DNA of 64,000 nucleotides from an uncultured Mucispirillum sp. (GCA_944325215.1 CALUZC010000004.1:51534-115533); one strand, 5' to 3'; positions 18,140-26,694 are shown, counted from the first letter of the stretch. Notes: generated by a model from the sequence alone, not told the origin. Numbers and translations: made by a program.

Positions 18140-18265
18140 CCTCCTTAAGAACGGGGACAAGTCCCCTTTCTTCCTTTCCCCTACGCCACTTTGCTTTCGC
18201 TCACCGCTCAAACAAAGCATAAGGATAAATAATAACGATACACGCTCGTTATTATTTAAATCACC
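18140..18265 (-). repeat. Hairpin leader element, diverged copy 3
   Basis: On the minus strand AATAATAACG pairs with CGTTATTATT around a nine-base loop, then CTTTG pairs with CAAAG, then a GGGGACAAGTCCCC-type hairpin leads into the ribosome-binding site of the gp14-like gene. Order and structure match the elements at 13371 and 23690 although the sequence differs, which suggests that the fold is conserved. Confidence 0.6.
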
Positions 18266-18302
18266 ATTTATCATAAGATGTATGCCTATAAAATCCTGCT
18301 GA

Positions 18303-18869
18303 CTATTCCACACATTCCAAAAGCTCCCATTTATTGCTGACATAAAGCCTTTTTGTGTCAATATATCCTAAATGTGTCATATTAAAAACTTTCTCAATAA
18401 ACTCGTGGTGTGTTGTTGAAACATCATCAGGTAATGCTGCAACATTACACATATCCTTTGGATATACCGCTAATTCTTTTTTTATCCCTGTTCTAACAGC
18501 TCTTCCTAAAGCCATAGGATATTTGCTTGCTTTCTTTGTCACAAGCAGCCACAGGCAAATATATAAATCGTCAGGGTATGTTCCGCCTATAGCTATAATG
18601 TTATTGTTTCTTTTTAGATAATAGCAGTATGCTTTATTTAATCTTTCTAAAAACTGGTCAGAAGTCCAGCCTGCCATTTCTACTTTATCATCTCCTGCTA
18701 AATTATCCCAGAATTCTCTAACCTTAGTTTTAGGCACATAATCTGTCTTACCTGTTTCTATATTTACTAATCTAACAGTTGACATATCTCTTGCATACCT
18801 ATACTCTTCCATTGACCTGATATGCTGAAATTTATCTGCTTTTAAAAGGTTATTAACTCCTGCTTGCAT
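18303..18869 (-). CDS. Internal virion protein gp13-like with acetyltransferase-like core
   Basis: 188 aa. The middle and C-terminal half resemble T7 gp13 and the GNAT fold: NNNIIAIGGTYPDDLYICLW followed by a long helix and VFNMTHLGYI. ATG 18869 follows GGAGGTGG; an upstream start at 18887 lacks support. It overlaps the end of the tail tubular B gene. Role in assembly of the internal core is taken from T7; a true acetyltransferase activity is not implied. Confidence 0.75.
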   Translation of the reverse strand: MQAGVNNLLKADKFQHIRSMEEYRYARDMSTVRLVNIETGKTDYVPKTKVREFWDNLAGDDKVEMAGWTSDQFLERLNKAYCYYLKRNNNIIAIGGTYPDDLYICLWLLVTKKASKYPMALGRAVRTGIKKELAVYPKDMCNVAALPDDVSTTHHEFIEKVFNMTHLGYIDTKRLYVSNKWELLECVE

Positions 18870-21087
18870 ACACCACCTCCATATCATATTCTATAATGTT
18901 AAACTTATTATCTTCACGGCTTTCAATAGATATCTCCACATCTTTATTTTCTGCCATAACTAAAAACCTGTTACGGTTATTGCCTGCTATCTGCCTTATT
19001 TCTTCCTGCCTGCCTTTTCTTTTTATACGCAGGAAATAGAGGCTATCATCCATTGCCTTAATGGTCATTGTTTTAAGTAGTGTTTTCATATCTATGGCTT
19101 GAGTATTATTTCTTATAAAAAATGTGGAAAAAGTATAGCTTGATTTATACATGTCAAAACTACCATCACTTTTTAAGTTATCTGTGAAGTTTGTATCACT
19201 ATGACTGATGGCAAGTTTTTCAAAAGATATTTTCCCGTTTCTTTTTATTAAAAGATATAGAAAGCCTTGCAGTATCTCGCCATAAAGCACATTGCCTCCA
19301 AAAATCCATTTATGCCATGCACTTTGCAAAAGCTCATTATTTTCTTTAATAAAGCTGTAGCAGAAAATTTCATCTGTGCCGTTAATTAAAAACAACATTC
19401 CATCTTCTAACGATACACATATCTTATAAGTGCCTTGTTTTATGTATCTTGGGATATGGCTTGTAATATCATTAGAATAGCCATATACATCTGTTTGGGA
19501 GCTTGGCTTATATTCTCGCACTCGTGCGTATTCCCCTTTTTGCCCTGTATAGTAAATAGAAGTATCGCATACCACAGGTCTTGCACTCATATTTGTATCA
19601 AACTGGATAACAGGCTTTATGGCAGCACTGCCGTTAGAAAGCACATCGCCATGTTCTAAAGCATACATTGAAGCGTTGCTGTATAAAAATAGTGCTTCCA
19701 TATAAGAAACAGCATATTTTAAAGCGTCTGCTTTTGTGCCAGAGATAGCAACGCTTACAGGGTCGCTGTCTAACATTGTAGTAGCAGTTGTGGCAAAGAA
19801 GTTAAAAAACCTTTTGCTTTCAGAAAAGGTAATGCCGTCATCTGTTAAAAGCCCAAGCCTGTTTTTGTAAAACACAATATCTTTTATTTGCTTATCCACA
19901 ATATCTGGTGCTGGGTTTGTTTCCCTATCCCCTGCTTTTCGTTTTTCCCATCGGGCTGTTTCTACCACTATGCCATCATCAGTAATTTTTAAAATGTGTG
20001 GCATTGTGTTATCTATAAAGCCCACATCTTCCCCTAGTTTAGCACACTCTTTCCAGTAGCCTTTTCCAAATTCCCCTGCTTCTTTTTCTTCTGTAACAAA
20101 TTCTATGTAGTAATCATCTTCGTTGCTGCTGGTATCGCCTATTACTTTCATATAATAGCCGTGTGGTGCAACTAATGGCAAATCAGAAAAACTTTTGCAT
20201 TCGTTTTTAAATGTATTAGTTAATGTTCCACCTGCACTATCTGTTAGTTCTAATTTAACATTTGCTAACCCCACATGTTTATATACCTTATCTATATCGG
20301 GTAAATTTATAAGTGGCATAAGTCTGCCGTTACAATTACTAGACGGGCACGGTTTGTTCCATTCGCTATTCTTATTTTGCACTTGACCCTCTTCTGTACC
20401 AATGTTCCATTTATGTACGTGTGGTGGCAGCTCGCCAGTAAGCCCCCAAATATCGTGAGTAATCTCCCCAGTGCAAAAATAATATGCACGAGAAAAATTT
20501 TCTGTACCAATAGAATACATTAATCTTTGCAAAACATCGCTTGCTGTAATCTCTTCTGTTGGATTAGCAGGCACTGTATAGGACGCTGTCTTTCTTTGCA
20601 CCCCTAATACTTCCTGCGTTGCATAATATGTTTCCCCATAAGCAACCTGTTTTACTACACAGAGAGAACGCTTTTCCAGCTCTACTTCTTTTACACTTTC
20701 CCCTTGCACTTTCTTTTTAGTATTTAACAAAAAGTTGTAATCTCTTATGGTGCACAGCCTTAAATCACTTCTTGGGTTATCACTTGCTAAATATTCTACT
20801 TCCCCACTTTTGCCTATAAGGTTGCCTAGCAAATCATAGACACTTGCAACGCCCTGCTTGTTTATAATCAAAAGCCCATATTCTTCATCACTTCTTTTTA
20901 TAAAATCTATAAACTCATTACCAGTATATTCTATTTCTGCTATATGATGAGTGCCGTATCTTCTTCTTAAAAACTCTGTAGCACTTGGTATGCAGTTAAT
21001 CATTTCACTGCACTGGTTTTCAAACCGTTGTAATGCAGGCTGCTGGCTTACGCCACCAATAATGTTTTTTACTTCCACCCGTTTCAA
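18853..21087 (-). CDS. Tail tubular protein B (T7 gp12-like nozzle)
   Basis: 744 aa, against 794 in T7. Its start resembles gp12 (GGVSQQPALQRFENQCSEMINCIPS) and further matches include KRFFNFFATT, typical of this tail-nozzle family. It forms the tail tube end where fibres attach. TTG 21087 lies six bases after AAGGAGGT, a good site for an unusual start. It follows tail tubular A by four bases. It contains a CPSSNCNG segment near residue 245 that could be a local metal or disulphide site. Confidence 0.92.
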   Translation of the reverse strand: MKRVEVKNIIGGVSQQPALQRFENQCSEMINCIPSATEFLRRRYGTHHIAEIEYTGNEFIDFIKRSDEEYGLLIINKQGVASVYDLLGNLIGKSGEVEYLASDNPRSDLRLCTIRDYNFLLNTKKKVQGESVKEVELEKRSLCVVKQVAYGETYYATQEVLGVQRKTASYTVPANPTEEITASDVLQRLMYSIGTENFSRAYYFCTGEITHDIWGLTGELPPHVHKWNIGTEEGQVQNKNSEWNKPCPSSNCNGRLMPLINLPDIDKVYKHVGLANVKLELTDSAGGTLTNTFKNECKSFSDLPLVAPHGYYMKVIGDTSSNEDDYYIEFVTEEKEAGEFGKGYWKECAKLGEDVGFIDNTMPHILKITDDGIVVETARWEKRKAGDRETNPAPDIVDKQIKDIVFYKNRLGLLTDDGITFSESKRFFNFFATTATTMLDSDPVSVAISGTKADALKYAVSYMEALFLYSNASMYALEHGDVLSNGSAAIKPVIQFDTNMSARPVVCDTSIYYTGQKGEYARVREYKPSSQTDVYGYSNDITSHIPRYIKQGTYKICVSLEDGMLFLINGTDEIFCYSFIKENNELLQSAWHKWIFGGNVLYGEILQGFLYLLIKRNGKISFEKLAISHSDTNFTDNLKSDGSFDMYKSSYTFSTFFIRNNTQAIDMKTLLKTMTIKAMDDSLYFLRIKRKGRQEEIRQIAGNNRNRFLVMAENKDVEISIESREDNKFNIIEYDMEVVYASRS

Positions 21088-21091
21088 GCTG

Positions 21092-21640
21092 CTACCTCCT
21101 TAATATCTTGTTTATTAAGCTAGGCTTGTTTTTCACATTGTATCTTGTTATTGACCTGTCTTCTTTTTTGGCTGCAAGCATAGCTTCTAGTTCTTCCCTT
21201 TCAAGATTAGTTTTTAATTCTGCACTTGTGATTGCATTGTCTTGATATTTTTTGGCAGCCCTTAATGTTACCCATAATGCAAATGTTTCTGGAAGTTTTT
21301 CTAACGGCAACAAGCTTATTAGAGTTGCTTTTACTTTTTTTCCTATAATATATGAATTTTTTGTTGTATCATATATGCTGTCATTTTTTAAAACCAAACC
21401 ATAAGGCAAGTTTTTTACGCTTACTGTATCAAATGGCAAACGGATAATGCCTTTATCATCTGGTGTTAATTCTATATATTCAGAGTTAAAATACCACCCT
21501 GCAAGCTGAACTTCTCGGCATGCCATGTTTATGTGGCTAATGGCAAGTGCCACCTCTGTTATTGGGTTTTCTTCTAATGCTTCTACTGGAAGTTCCCCAG
21601 TAGAAATCAATATTCTATTTACTGCGTCCAGTAGTGTCAT
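21092..21640 (-). CDS. Tail tubular protein A (T7 gp11-like adaptor)
   Basis: 182 aa, against 196 in T7. Recognisable features of gp11 are the start TLLDAVNRILISTGELPV, the EVQLAGWYFNSEY segment and a C-terminal AAKKYQDN region. It joins the portal to the nozzle. AAGGAG precedes the ATG. It follows the large hairpin-rich gap after the capsid gene. Confidence 0.92.
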   Translation of the reverse strand: MTLLDAVNRILISTGELPVEALEENPITEVALAISHINMACREVQLAGWYFNSEYIELTPDDKGIIRLPFDTVSVKNLPYGLVLKNDSIYDTTKNSYIIGKKVKATLISLLPLEKLPETFALWVTLRAAKKYQDNAITSAELKTNLEREELEAMLAAKKEDRSITRYNVKNKPSLINKILRR

Positions 21641-21659
21641 AAAAATATCTCCTTATAAA

Positions 21660-21915
21660 CAAAATACGTGGAACAAACCACGCATTTTTACTTTTATTTT
21701 TTATTCTGTCCATAGAATAAAAAAATCTCCGCTTGGTCGCAGTGAATGCTCCTGCGCTTGCTAAAGAGCCCTATCCATAGGGCTTAAAATAAAATGCAGG
21801 GCATAACGCCCCGCATTGTTTATTATTGTTTACTTTACAAGCCTACGGATAGGCTTGCTTTAGTGAGTAACAAGGAACTTGTTTCCGTAGTTACGTTAAA
21901 TAAAAAATGTATGGA
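21660..21915. repeat. Back-to-back hairpin elements between capsid and tail genes
   Basis: A 286-base gap with no gene. One hairpin group at about 21661-21790 runs in minus orientation: ACGTGG/CCACGc, ATTCT/AGAAT and AGCCCTA/TAGGGCT. A second at 21836-21915 is inverted: CAAGCCTA/TAGGCTTG, CTTTAGTGAG, then AAAAATGT/ACATTTTT. Stems differ from other copies, but short loops containing GGAC or GGAT recur. In T7 this gap carries the capsid terminator Tphi, so termination is possible. Confidence 0.65.
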
Positions 21916-21926
21916 CACATTTTTTA

Positions 21927-22868
21927 TTATTGTTTTAAAAGTTCTACAGCCCTGCGTGCTTCTAAAATGCCAGCACCCATTAATCGCTTAACAACAAGCA
22001 GCACTGCTTGGTTTTCAACCTTATAATCCCCTGCTGCCATTTCAGTAGTTAATGCTTTTAAGTAAACGTTACCAACAGCACCTTTAGAAACACATACACC
22101 TACAGTATTTGTAAAGTCTCCGTGATAAGTGTTTTTTGCACCTGTTTCCTCTGTAATATTACTGTTTGGCACATGCATTGTTTCTATAATATCAAAGCCT
22201 GCCACACGGAAAACCTTACCATCAGCATATATACCAGAGCCACCCCAGTTTTTATTGATAATATCTGTTGTCATTGCAAGTAATGAATATATTGCAGGGC
22301 GACAGAAGAATGCTCTTGGGTCTGTCTCTGGCACATTTTTTTCTGCCATAATTTCCCTTGCACCAAAAATAAGTTCTGCCATAGCCTGCCCGTCAGTGTC
22401 CACATTTGCGCCACTTAATTGTGAGCCACCGTCCATATCGTCTTGTGGTGCGGCTGTTCTGCCAGCAAGGCAGGCAAGCTGTAAGTTAATTTGGTCTTGC
22501 TTTACAGCCATCGCAGCGCCAAGTTGTTTTGAATATTCAGAGCGAACTTCATAATGGCTCATGGCTTCATCAATATCTAATATCTTCACACTTGCTGCTA
22601 AAACATCATCAATATTAATTGTAATAGCAGAATGAAGCATGTTATTGTTGCCCTCGATTTTATTTCCTCTTGGAACGTATTCTGCTTTTGCTGTGCCATA
22701 AACTTGGAAAGTGGCAGACTTACCATAATCAATAGTGCGCTCCCTAATAAATGGGGCAGATACATTTGTTTCATCAAATGCTTTAATAGCGTCTGTTGAA
22801 ATGTTTGTAATAAAAAGGGCTTTCTCGTCCCCTTGTCCGTTAATTTGTCCTACGTTAGTATGTGCTAT
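21927..22868 (-). CDS. Major capsid protein (T7 gp10-like), apparent ATA start
   Basis: About 313 aa, against 344 in T7 gp10A. Clear family features are ITINIDDVLAASVKILDIDEA, MSHYEVRSEYSKQLG and VFRVAGFDIIETMHVP. Homology and open frame continue upstream of ATG 22640 to an in-frame TAA, with no ATG, GTG or TTG between. The likely start is ATA 22868, six bases after GAGG, giving A-H-T-N-V-G; ATT 22871 directly abuts the site. The gene follows a 40-aa membrane protein gene. A strongly expressed gene with such a start is surprising. Confidence 0.9.
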   Translation of the reverse strand: MAHTNVGQINGQGDEKALFITNISTDAIKAFDETNVSAPFIRERTIDYGKSATFQVYGTAKAEYVPRGNKIEGNNNMLHSAITINIDDVLAASVKILDIDEAMSHYEVRSEYSKQLGAAMAVKQDQINLQLACLAGRTAAPQDDMDGGSQLSGANVDTDGQAMAELIFGAREIMAEKNVPETDPRAFFCRPAIYSLLAMTTDIINKNWGGSGIYADGKVFRVAGFDIIETMHVPNSNITEETGAKNTYHGDFTNTVGVCVSKGAVGNVYLKALTTEMAAGDYKVENQAVLLVVKRLMGAGILEARRAVELLKQ

Positions 22869-22879
22869 AATCCACCTCT

Positions 22880-23002
22880 TTAATTATTTGTTTTTTTAAA
22901 AAATTCTTTTAGGCTGGCAACCCAGTCTTTTATCTTATTTTTGTTTTTATAGATTAAAAATGATAACCCTAAAAAAATAAGAATAAATAAAATAATTTTC
23001 AT
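22880..23002 (-). CDS. Small single-span membrane protein, 40 aa
   Basis: AAAAGGAG precedes ATG 23002. Residues 3-18 form one hydrophobic helix, followed by a Lys/Asn-rich tail with a single Trp. It lies between scaffold and capsid genes, just upstream of the capsid ribosome-binding site. T7 has no such gene here. A role in lysis timing or membrane exclusion is possible but unknown. Confidence 0.65.
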   Translation of the reverse strand: MKIILFILIFLGLSFLIYKNKNKIKDWVASLKEFFKKTNN

Positions 23003-23019
23003 AGTGCTCTCCTTTTACT

Positions 23020-23673
23020 CTATATTGTTCCTGCCGCTATTGAACGTCTGATTTTTTCATCTACTGACTTTCTGTATTCTGCGTCTTTTTCATAACGTGC
23101 GTCTTTTTTATCCTGCACGATTTCTTTTTCGCTCTTATATAAGCTTGGAGCTTTGGCTGATGTTGTGCCCTCTATAAAGTTTGTTTGTGGTCCGCCTGCT
23201 CCTGCTGCCTTATAGCGAGCATAAAGCCCACTTACAGCTAACTTTGCAAGCCCTAAATCCCTTGAATTTACGGCACTATTAAAACTTGCCTTTTCTTCAT
23301 TGCTCAAGTTTTCTGCTGCCCATGCAGCCATAGCAGTATATTCTTCCCTGCCACCGCAAGAGTTCATTACTTCATTATCATAAGCCTGCACATAAGCTTT
23401 GCGCCCCTCGATATACCTATCTACTACTTCTTTTGATATACCTTTCTCTGCTAAAAGCTTGTAGCTTTCTTCTGATAACTGACCGTTTTCTAAAAACTCT
23501 TTTTCAAAGGCAGTTGTATCAAGCCCAGTTTCATTTGAACCTGTTTCCACACTTCCTGTTTGCTCAATGTTTTCCTGCGGGCTCTGCTGATTATCAGCCT
23601 GCTCATCACTTATGCCCTCTTCCTGCCCATCTTCTTCTGGCATATCACTTGGCAATATTGGTGTTTCTGTCAT
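23020..23673 (-). CDS. Scaffolding / capsid assembly protein (T7 gp9-like)
   Basis: 217 aa, against 307 in T7 gp9. The N-terminal third is acidic and Gln/Glu/Gly-rich; the C-terminus is basic and helical (SEKEIVQDKKDARYEKDAEYRKSV), the usual plan of a scaffold that binds the capsid through its C-terminus. Residues 70-130 contain AYDNEVMNSCGGREEYTAMAAWA-like sequence seen in gp9 relatives. It precedes the capsid gene. AGGAGGAA lies before the ATG. Confidence 0.85.
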   Translation of the reverse strand: MTETPILPSDMPEEDGQEEGISDEQADNQQSPQENIEQTGSVETGSNETGLDTTAFEKEFLENGQLSEESYKLLAEKGISKEVVDRYIEGRKAYVQAYDNEVMNSCGGREEYTAMAAWAAENLSNEEKASFNSAVNSRDLGLAKLAVSGLYARYKAAGAGGPQTNFIEGTTSAKAPSLYKSEKEIVQDKKDARYEKDAEYRKSVDEKIRRSIAAGTI

Positions 23674-23689
23674 TTTCTATTCCTCCTAA

Positions 23690-23825
23690 TAACATTGTAA
23701 AAGGGGCAAGCCCCTTTTCCAGCTTTTCCCCGTTACCGTCTTGCCACTGCTCTGTCCGCAGTGTCAAGCCATAAGGGTATATAATGCCAATACAAGCTTG
23801 TCATTATATAAACTGTCATTTACTT
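23690..23825 (-). repeat. Three-hairpin leader element, copy 2
   Basis: Upstream of the scaffold gene. On the minus strand it has TATATAATG/CATTATATA, then CACTGC-GGACAGA-GCAGTG, then AAAAGGGGC/GCCCCTTTT directly before the ribosome-binding site. Long stretches are identical to 13371-13505. Both copies precede a structural gene in the same orientation, so a shared role in late mRNA is likely. Confidence 0.65.
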
Positions 23826-23875
23826 TTATCTTTATTTTTCATTCTCTCCACAGCCTTATTCCTTGCCCATTCCTG

Positions 23876-24163
23876 CTAATAATCTGTTCTTGTAAAAGTT
23901 CTTTTGTTTGTGCCTAGCACTACTTTTCTAGTTTTCTTTGGCTTTCCTGTGCTTAAATGAGCAACAGTGTTTTTGCTTGAAAAATCTTCTTTTCCATCAA
24001 TGCGCACAAGTTTAGGCTTTTCGCCAGGTTTTTTAGCATTAGTCTCGCCTTTCTCCTTGTGGCTCTCTTGTATATCTTGAGCCACTTCTTCCTTGCTTGC
24101 TCCCTGTGTTTGCTCTGTTTCAGTAAGCATTGTTTCCTCTTTTGTTTCGTTTTTACCACTCAA
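23876..24163 (-). CDS. Hypothetical phage protein between portal and scaffold, 95 aa
   Basis: Charged and probably disordered (Glu, Lys, Thr, Gly), with a basic C-terminus TRKVVLGTNKRTFTRTDY. TTG 24163 follows AGGAGG by eight bases. It might be a scaffold accessory or head protein. No domain recognised. Confidence 0.6.
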   Translation of the reverse strand: MSGKNETKEETMLTETEQTQGASKEEVAQDIQESHKEKGETNAKKPGEKPKLVRIDGKEDFSSKNTVAHLSTGKPKKTRKVVLGTNKRTFTRTDY

Positions 24164-24187
24164 AAGAATATCCTCCTAACTCTTATT

Positions 24188-24208
24188 TGTAAAGGGGACT
24201 TATCCCCT
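24188..24208 (-). other. GGGG/CCCC hairpin after the portal gene
   Basis: AAGGGG pairs with CCCCTT around a six-base loop just past the portal stop. It matches hairpins at about 13373, 18149, 23698 and 30584 and belongs to the same intergenic family. Confidence 0.55.
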
Positions 24209-24210
24209 TG

Positions 24211-25815
24211 TTACTGTTGTTGTTCTGCCATCTGCTGTAATGCTGGCATATTGCTTATGGCAGCAGGTATTGCTGATTTTGCCACATCCATTTGCTGCTG
24301 CTGCATTTGCATTTGTGCCTGCTGCTCCTGCTCTGCCGATAATTCCTCATCAGTCTTAATTATTCCATCTATTGATATATTCATAATAGAAGCAAGTTTT
24401 TTAATTAGGTTTAATGGTTTTGCATAAGTTTGTAATGCTCCACCGCTAAATTCTCTTAAATATCCTGCAAACTCCAGCAACTCTTCTTTTTGAGAATTTG
24501 TTCCCAATGCTTCAAAGCCAGCAATAATAACAGGTTTTATAGCACTATCCAGCTTTGGCAACAGCTTCATTTTTGCAAGCTTATATATTTTGCGTTTTAA
24601 ATATGGCACTTGAAAAGAATAAGAGCAGGCAGAATAAAGCCCACCTAATGACTGCTCTATCTCTTTTGCAACTTCCCGCACTTCTTCCCTTGTTACCCTT
24701 TCAGCGTCCCTAATCATGCCACCTGTTATTAAAAAAGCACGGTTAAGCCTTTCTTCTATTTTACTTACTTCCTCTGTTACCGTCCTTAAATCGTAACCTT
24801 TTTGAGCCTGCAGGAAAGATACGTCCCCTGCTCTGCCATCTATCACTTCCCCATTTTCTGCTTCTTCAATATCGTCTTTATCTGTTATACCCGTCGGGTC
24901 TACAAGCAAAATATTTCGTGAAATCATAGCAGCAGCCTCAACGCTTGCCTGGCTTAATCCGTCTAAACTTTTCAAATCCCCAAGATAATTTGACACATAA
25001 CTTCTTGAATAATCTTCCCCTGCACCATTAAAAAGTCTTAATGCAATAAAAGGGCAACCCTCAAGGCTTACTTCCTGCTTTGTGCTTTCAAGGATTACGC
25101 CACGCACTTCTTGGTGGATATAATATTTATCCCCACACCTTTTGCAGTATGAATAAAGCTCAACTTCTTTTTCGTCTGTCTTATCTGATGGTTTATTATT
25201 ATAATTATCTGATGGCAATATGCTATTGTTAACGACAGCTCTTATTTCATCAGTCCAAGCATTTTCAGATAACACTTCCTTTAATATTATCTCCACAGGA
25301 TTTCCTGCCCTGTCTCTTGAAACAACGTAATCTCTTAAGGAATAAATCCTAATATTGCCGTTATCATCAGGGTCTCTGATTAATACGTTGCCAGAGATTA
25401 AAAGCAGCTGCCACATCTCATACAAAAAGGAAGTATCGTTGCTTGCCTTAATTATATCTAATGTTTGGTTAGCATAATCTGTTAAGATAGTTTCCAGCAC
25501 TATCCTAAAATCTTCGCTTTCTTCCTGTCTTGTTTCAAGAAGCTTATAATCATCTACTATGAATTTAAAAAATGGCGTGTTGCTTGGGGTTAATGCTGTA
25601 AGCAGTTTGCTTGCAAGGTTTGATACACCTGCTGCACCTAATGACTGATAAGGGTGGGTTAACTCCCTATTATACACCTCTTCAAAATAAGAGCGCATAA
25701 TAGGAAGCGTATATTTACAGCAGTCTATAGCTAGGTTTATGTAGAAAGATTTATCTTTTTCTAACACATCAAACCTTTCTTTGCCTACTGCTTTATACTC
25801 ATACTTTTGGGGCAT
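24211..25815 (-). CDS. Portal / head-tail connector (T7 gp8-like)
   Basis: 534 aa, against 536 in T7. Family features: the start region with TLPIMRSYFEEV, LASKLLTALTPSNTPFFKF, WQLLLISGNVLIRD, and a Gln-rich C-terminus. It forms the twelve-subunit ring through which DNA enters and leaves. GGGAG precedes the ATG, which lies inside the end of the preceding small gene. Confidence 0.95.
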   Translation of the reverse strand: MPQKYEYKAVGKERFDVLEKDKSFYINLAIDCCKYTLPIMRSYFEEVYNRELTHPYQSLGAAGVSNLASKLLTALTPSNTPFFKFIVDDYKLLETRQEESEDFRIVLETILTDYANQTLDIIKASNDTSFLYEMWQLLLISGNVLIRDPDDNGNIRIYSLRDYVVSRDRAGNPVEIILKEVLSENAWTDEIRAVVNNSILPSDNYNNKPSDKTDEKEVELYSYCKRCGDKYYIHQEVRGVILESTKQEVSLEGCPFIALRLFNGAGEDYSRSYVSNYLGDLKSLDGLSQASVEAAAMISRNILLVDPTGITDKDDIEEAENGEVIDGRAGDVSFLQAQKGYDLRTVTEEVSKIEERLNRAFLITGGMIRDAERVTREEVREVAKEIEQSLGGLYSACSYSFQVPYLKRKIYKLAKMKLLPKLDSAIKPVIIAGFEALGTNSQKEELLEFAGYLREFSGGALQTYAKPLNLIKKLASIMNISIDGIIKTDEELSAEQEQQAQMQMQQQQMDVAKSAIPAAISNMPALQQMAEQQQ

Positions 25816-26014
25816 TTAAGCTCCCAGTCTTTCTTGCAGGTATGGCAAGAGGGCTCGCCCCATTATCATAAGTCTGCAAAGACTTTACACCTTTCTTTTT
25901 CTTATCCTGCTGTTCTTTACCTGTTACAATACTTAAGGCTGTTTCTTCAGGCGGCGGCGCAGCTTTTGTGCTAGCCTGTGGTATTGCTTGTAATTGTGGT
26001 TTTGGTTGACACAC
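25799..26014 (-). CDS. Small proline/lysine-rich protein before portal, possible gp7.3-like
   Basis: 71 aa, GTG start seven bases after GGGAG. It is Gln/Pro/Ala-rich, then Lys-rich, with a C-terminal SLQTYDNGASPLAIPARK segment. T7 gp7.3, a small virion protein needed for tail assembly, is encoded just before the portal and has a similar composition. The match is by position and composition only. Confidence 0.5.
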   Translation of the reverse strand: MCQPKPQLQAIPQASTKAAPPPEETALSIVTGKEQQDKKKKGVKSLQTYDNGASPLAIPARKTGSLNAPKV

Positions 26015-26025
26015 ATTTCACTCCC

Positions 26026-26175
26026 AACAAAAAATGAGCGAAGCCCAGTTTTTTGTTTCTCGTTTATTTTTATTTTTCATTCTGTCCTAGAATGAAAAAA
26101 ACACGCATTTTCGGGGAAACCCCTCAATGCTCACTAAAGAGGCTTTGTCCTAAAGCCTGCTTCATTCCTCCTCAT
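26026..26175 (-). repeat. Three-hairpin leader element A
   Basis: On the minus strand: AGGCTTT-AGGAC-AAAGCCT; then CTTTAGTGAG and a GGGG/CCCC hairpin; then TTTCATTCT-AGGAC-AGAATGAAA; then ACTGGGCTTCGCTCAT before TTTTTT and the ribosome-binding site of the 26014 gene. Positions 26067-26158 are identical to 26469-26560 (92 bp). On the plus strand CTCACTAAAG (26130-26139) matches the core of the phage T3 promoter. Confidence 0.7.
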
Positions 26176-26213
26176 AAACAGGCAAAGCCTGTTTTATTGT
26201 TTAGCTTTTCTTC

Positions 26214-26270
26214 TTAATCTTCGTTATCATCAATAGGGCTAATCATATATAACCACAACCCATAATTCAT
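26214..26270 (-). CDS. Possible 18-aa coupled mini-ORF
   Basis: ATG 26270 overlaps the TGA of the preceding gene as ATGA, and AGGAG lies upstream. It would encode MNYGLWLYMISPIDDNED. Support is the coupling only; it could be a translational leader rather than a working peptide. Confidence 0.3.
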   Translation of the reverse strand: MNYGLWLYMISPIDDNED

Positions 26271-26443
26271 TTTCGCTTCTCCTGTTTAGCCATTAATGTT
26301 TCAAGGGTTGTTATTACCTTTGCCACACCAGCCCAAAAATACATTTCCTGCATACTAGTTTCTGGGGTTATCTCACGCTCTGGAAATAACCTTTTTAGAT
26401 AGTCCATTAAAGCCTTATCTATATAAGGCGTATCGTTTTTCAT
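26267..26443 (-). CDS. Small helical phage protein, 58 aa
   Basis: ATG 26443 follows AGGAGG at eight bases; an upstream ATG at 26482 lies in element B and is less likely. The protein is helical, with a basic C-terminus. T7 gp6.7 and gp7 are small genes in this place, but no similarity is visible. Preceded by hairpin element B. Confidence 0.55.
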   Translation of the reverse strand: MKNDTPYIDKALMDYLKRLFPEREITPETSMQEMYFWAGVAKVITTLETLMAKQEKRK

Positions 26444-26468
26444 CTTCTTATCCTCCTTGCTTATTAAA

Positions 26469-26560
26469 TTTTTATTTTTCATTCTGTCCTAGAATGAAAA
26501 AAACACGCATTTTCGGGGAAACCCCTCAATGCTCACTAAAGAGGCTTTGTCCTAAAGCCT
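26469..26560 (-). repeat. 92-bp direct repeat, element B
   Basis: Identical to 26067-26158, 402 bp away in the same orientation. It includes the AGGAC-loop hairpins and the CTCACTAAAG core (26532-26541, plus strand) and leads into the ribosome-binding site of the 26443 gene. The identity suggests recent duplication or gene conversion. Confidence 0.85.
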
Positions 26561-26655
26561 ACAAGACTTTTACTGAAAAATATATTCTAACCAATATTTC
26601 TTATCCTCCTTGACCTTGTCCGTTGAAGATACTTATCTCTTTATGAATATACTGC

Positions 26656-26692
26656 TAAAACAATATAAGCCCTGTTTACAGAGCTTATATTG
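26656..26692 (-). terminator. Hairpin with short T-run after the exonuclease
   Basis: CAATATAAGC pairs perfectly with GCTTATATTG around a 12-base loop that itself contains CTGT/ACAG. On the minus strand TTTT follows. It begins three bases past the exonuclease stop, at the border between replication and virion genes. Weak terminator or processing site. Confidence 0.6.
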
Positions 26693-26694
26693 TC

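Noticed and set aside
22569..22640. Capsid start at ATG 22640
   Set aside because: Would remove about 75 residues whose translation matches the capsid family and has no ribosome-binding site.
26026..26560. CRISPR array
   Set aside because: Only two long copies with a gene between them; no regular short repeats and spacers and no cas genes.
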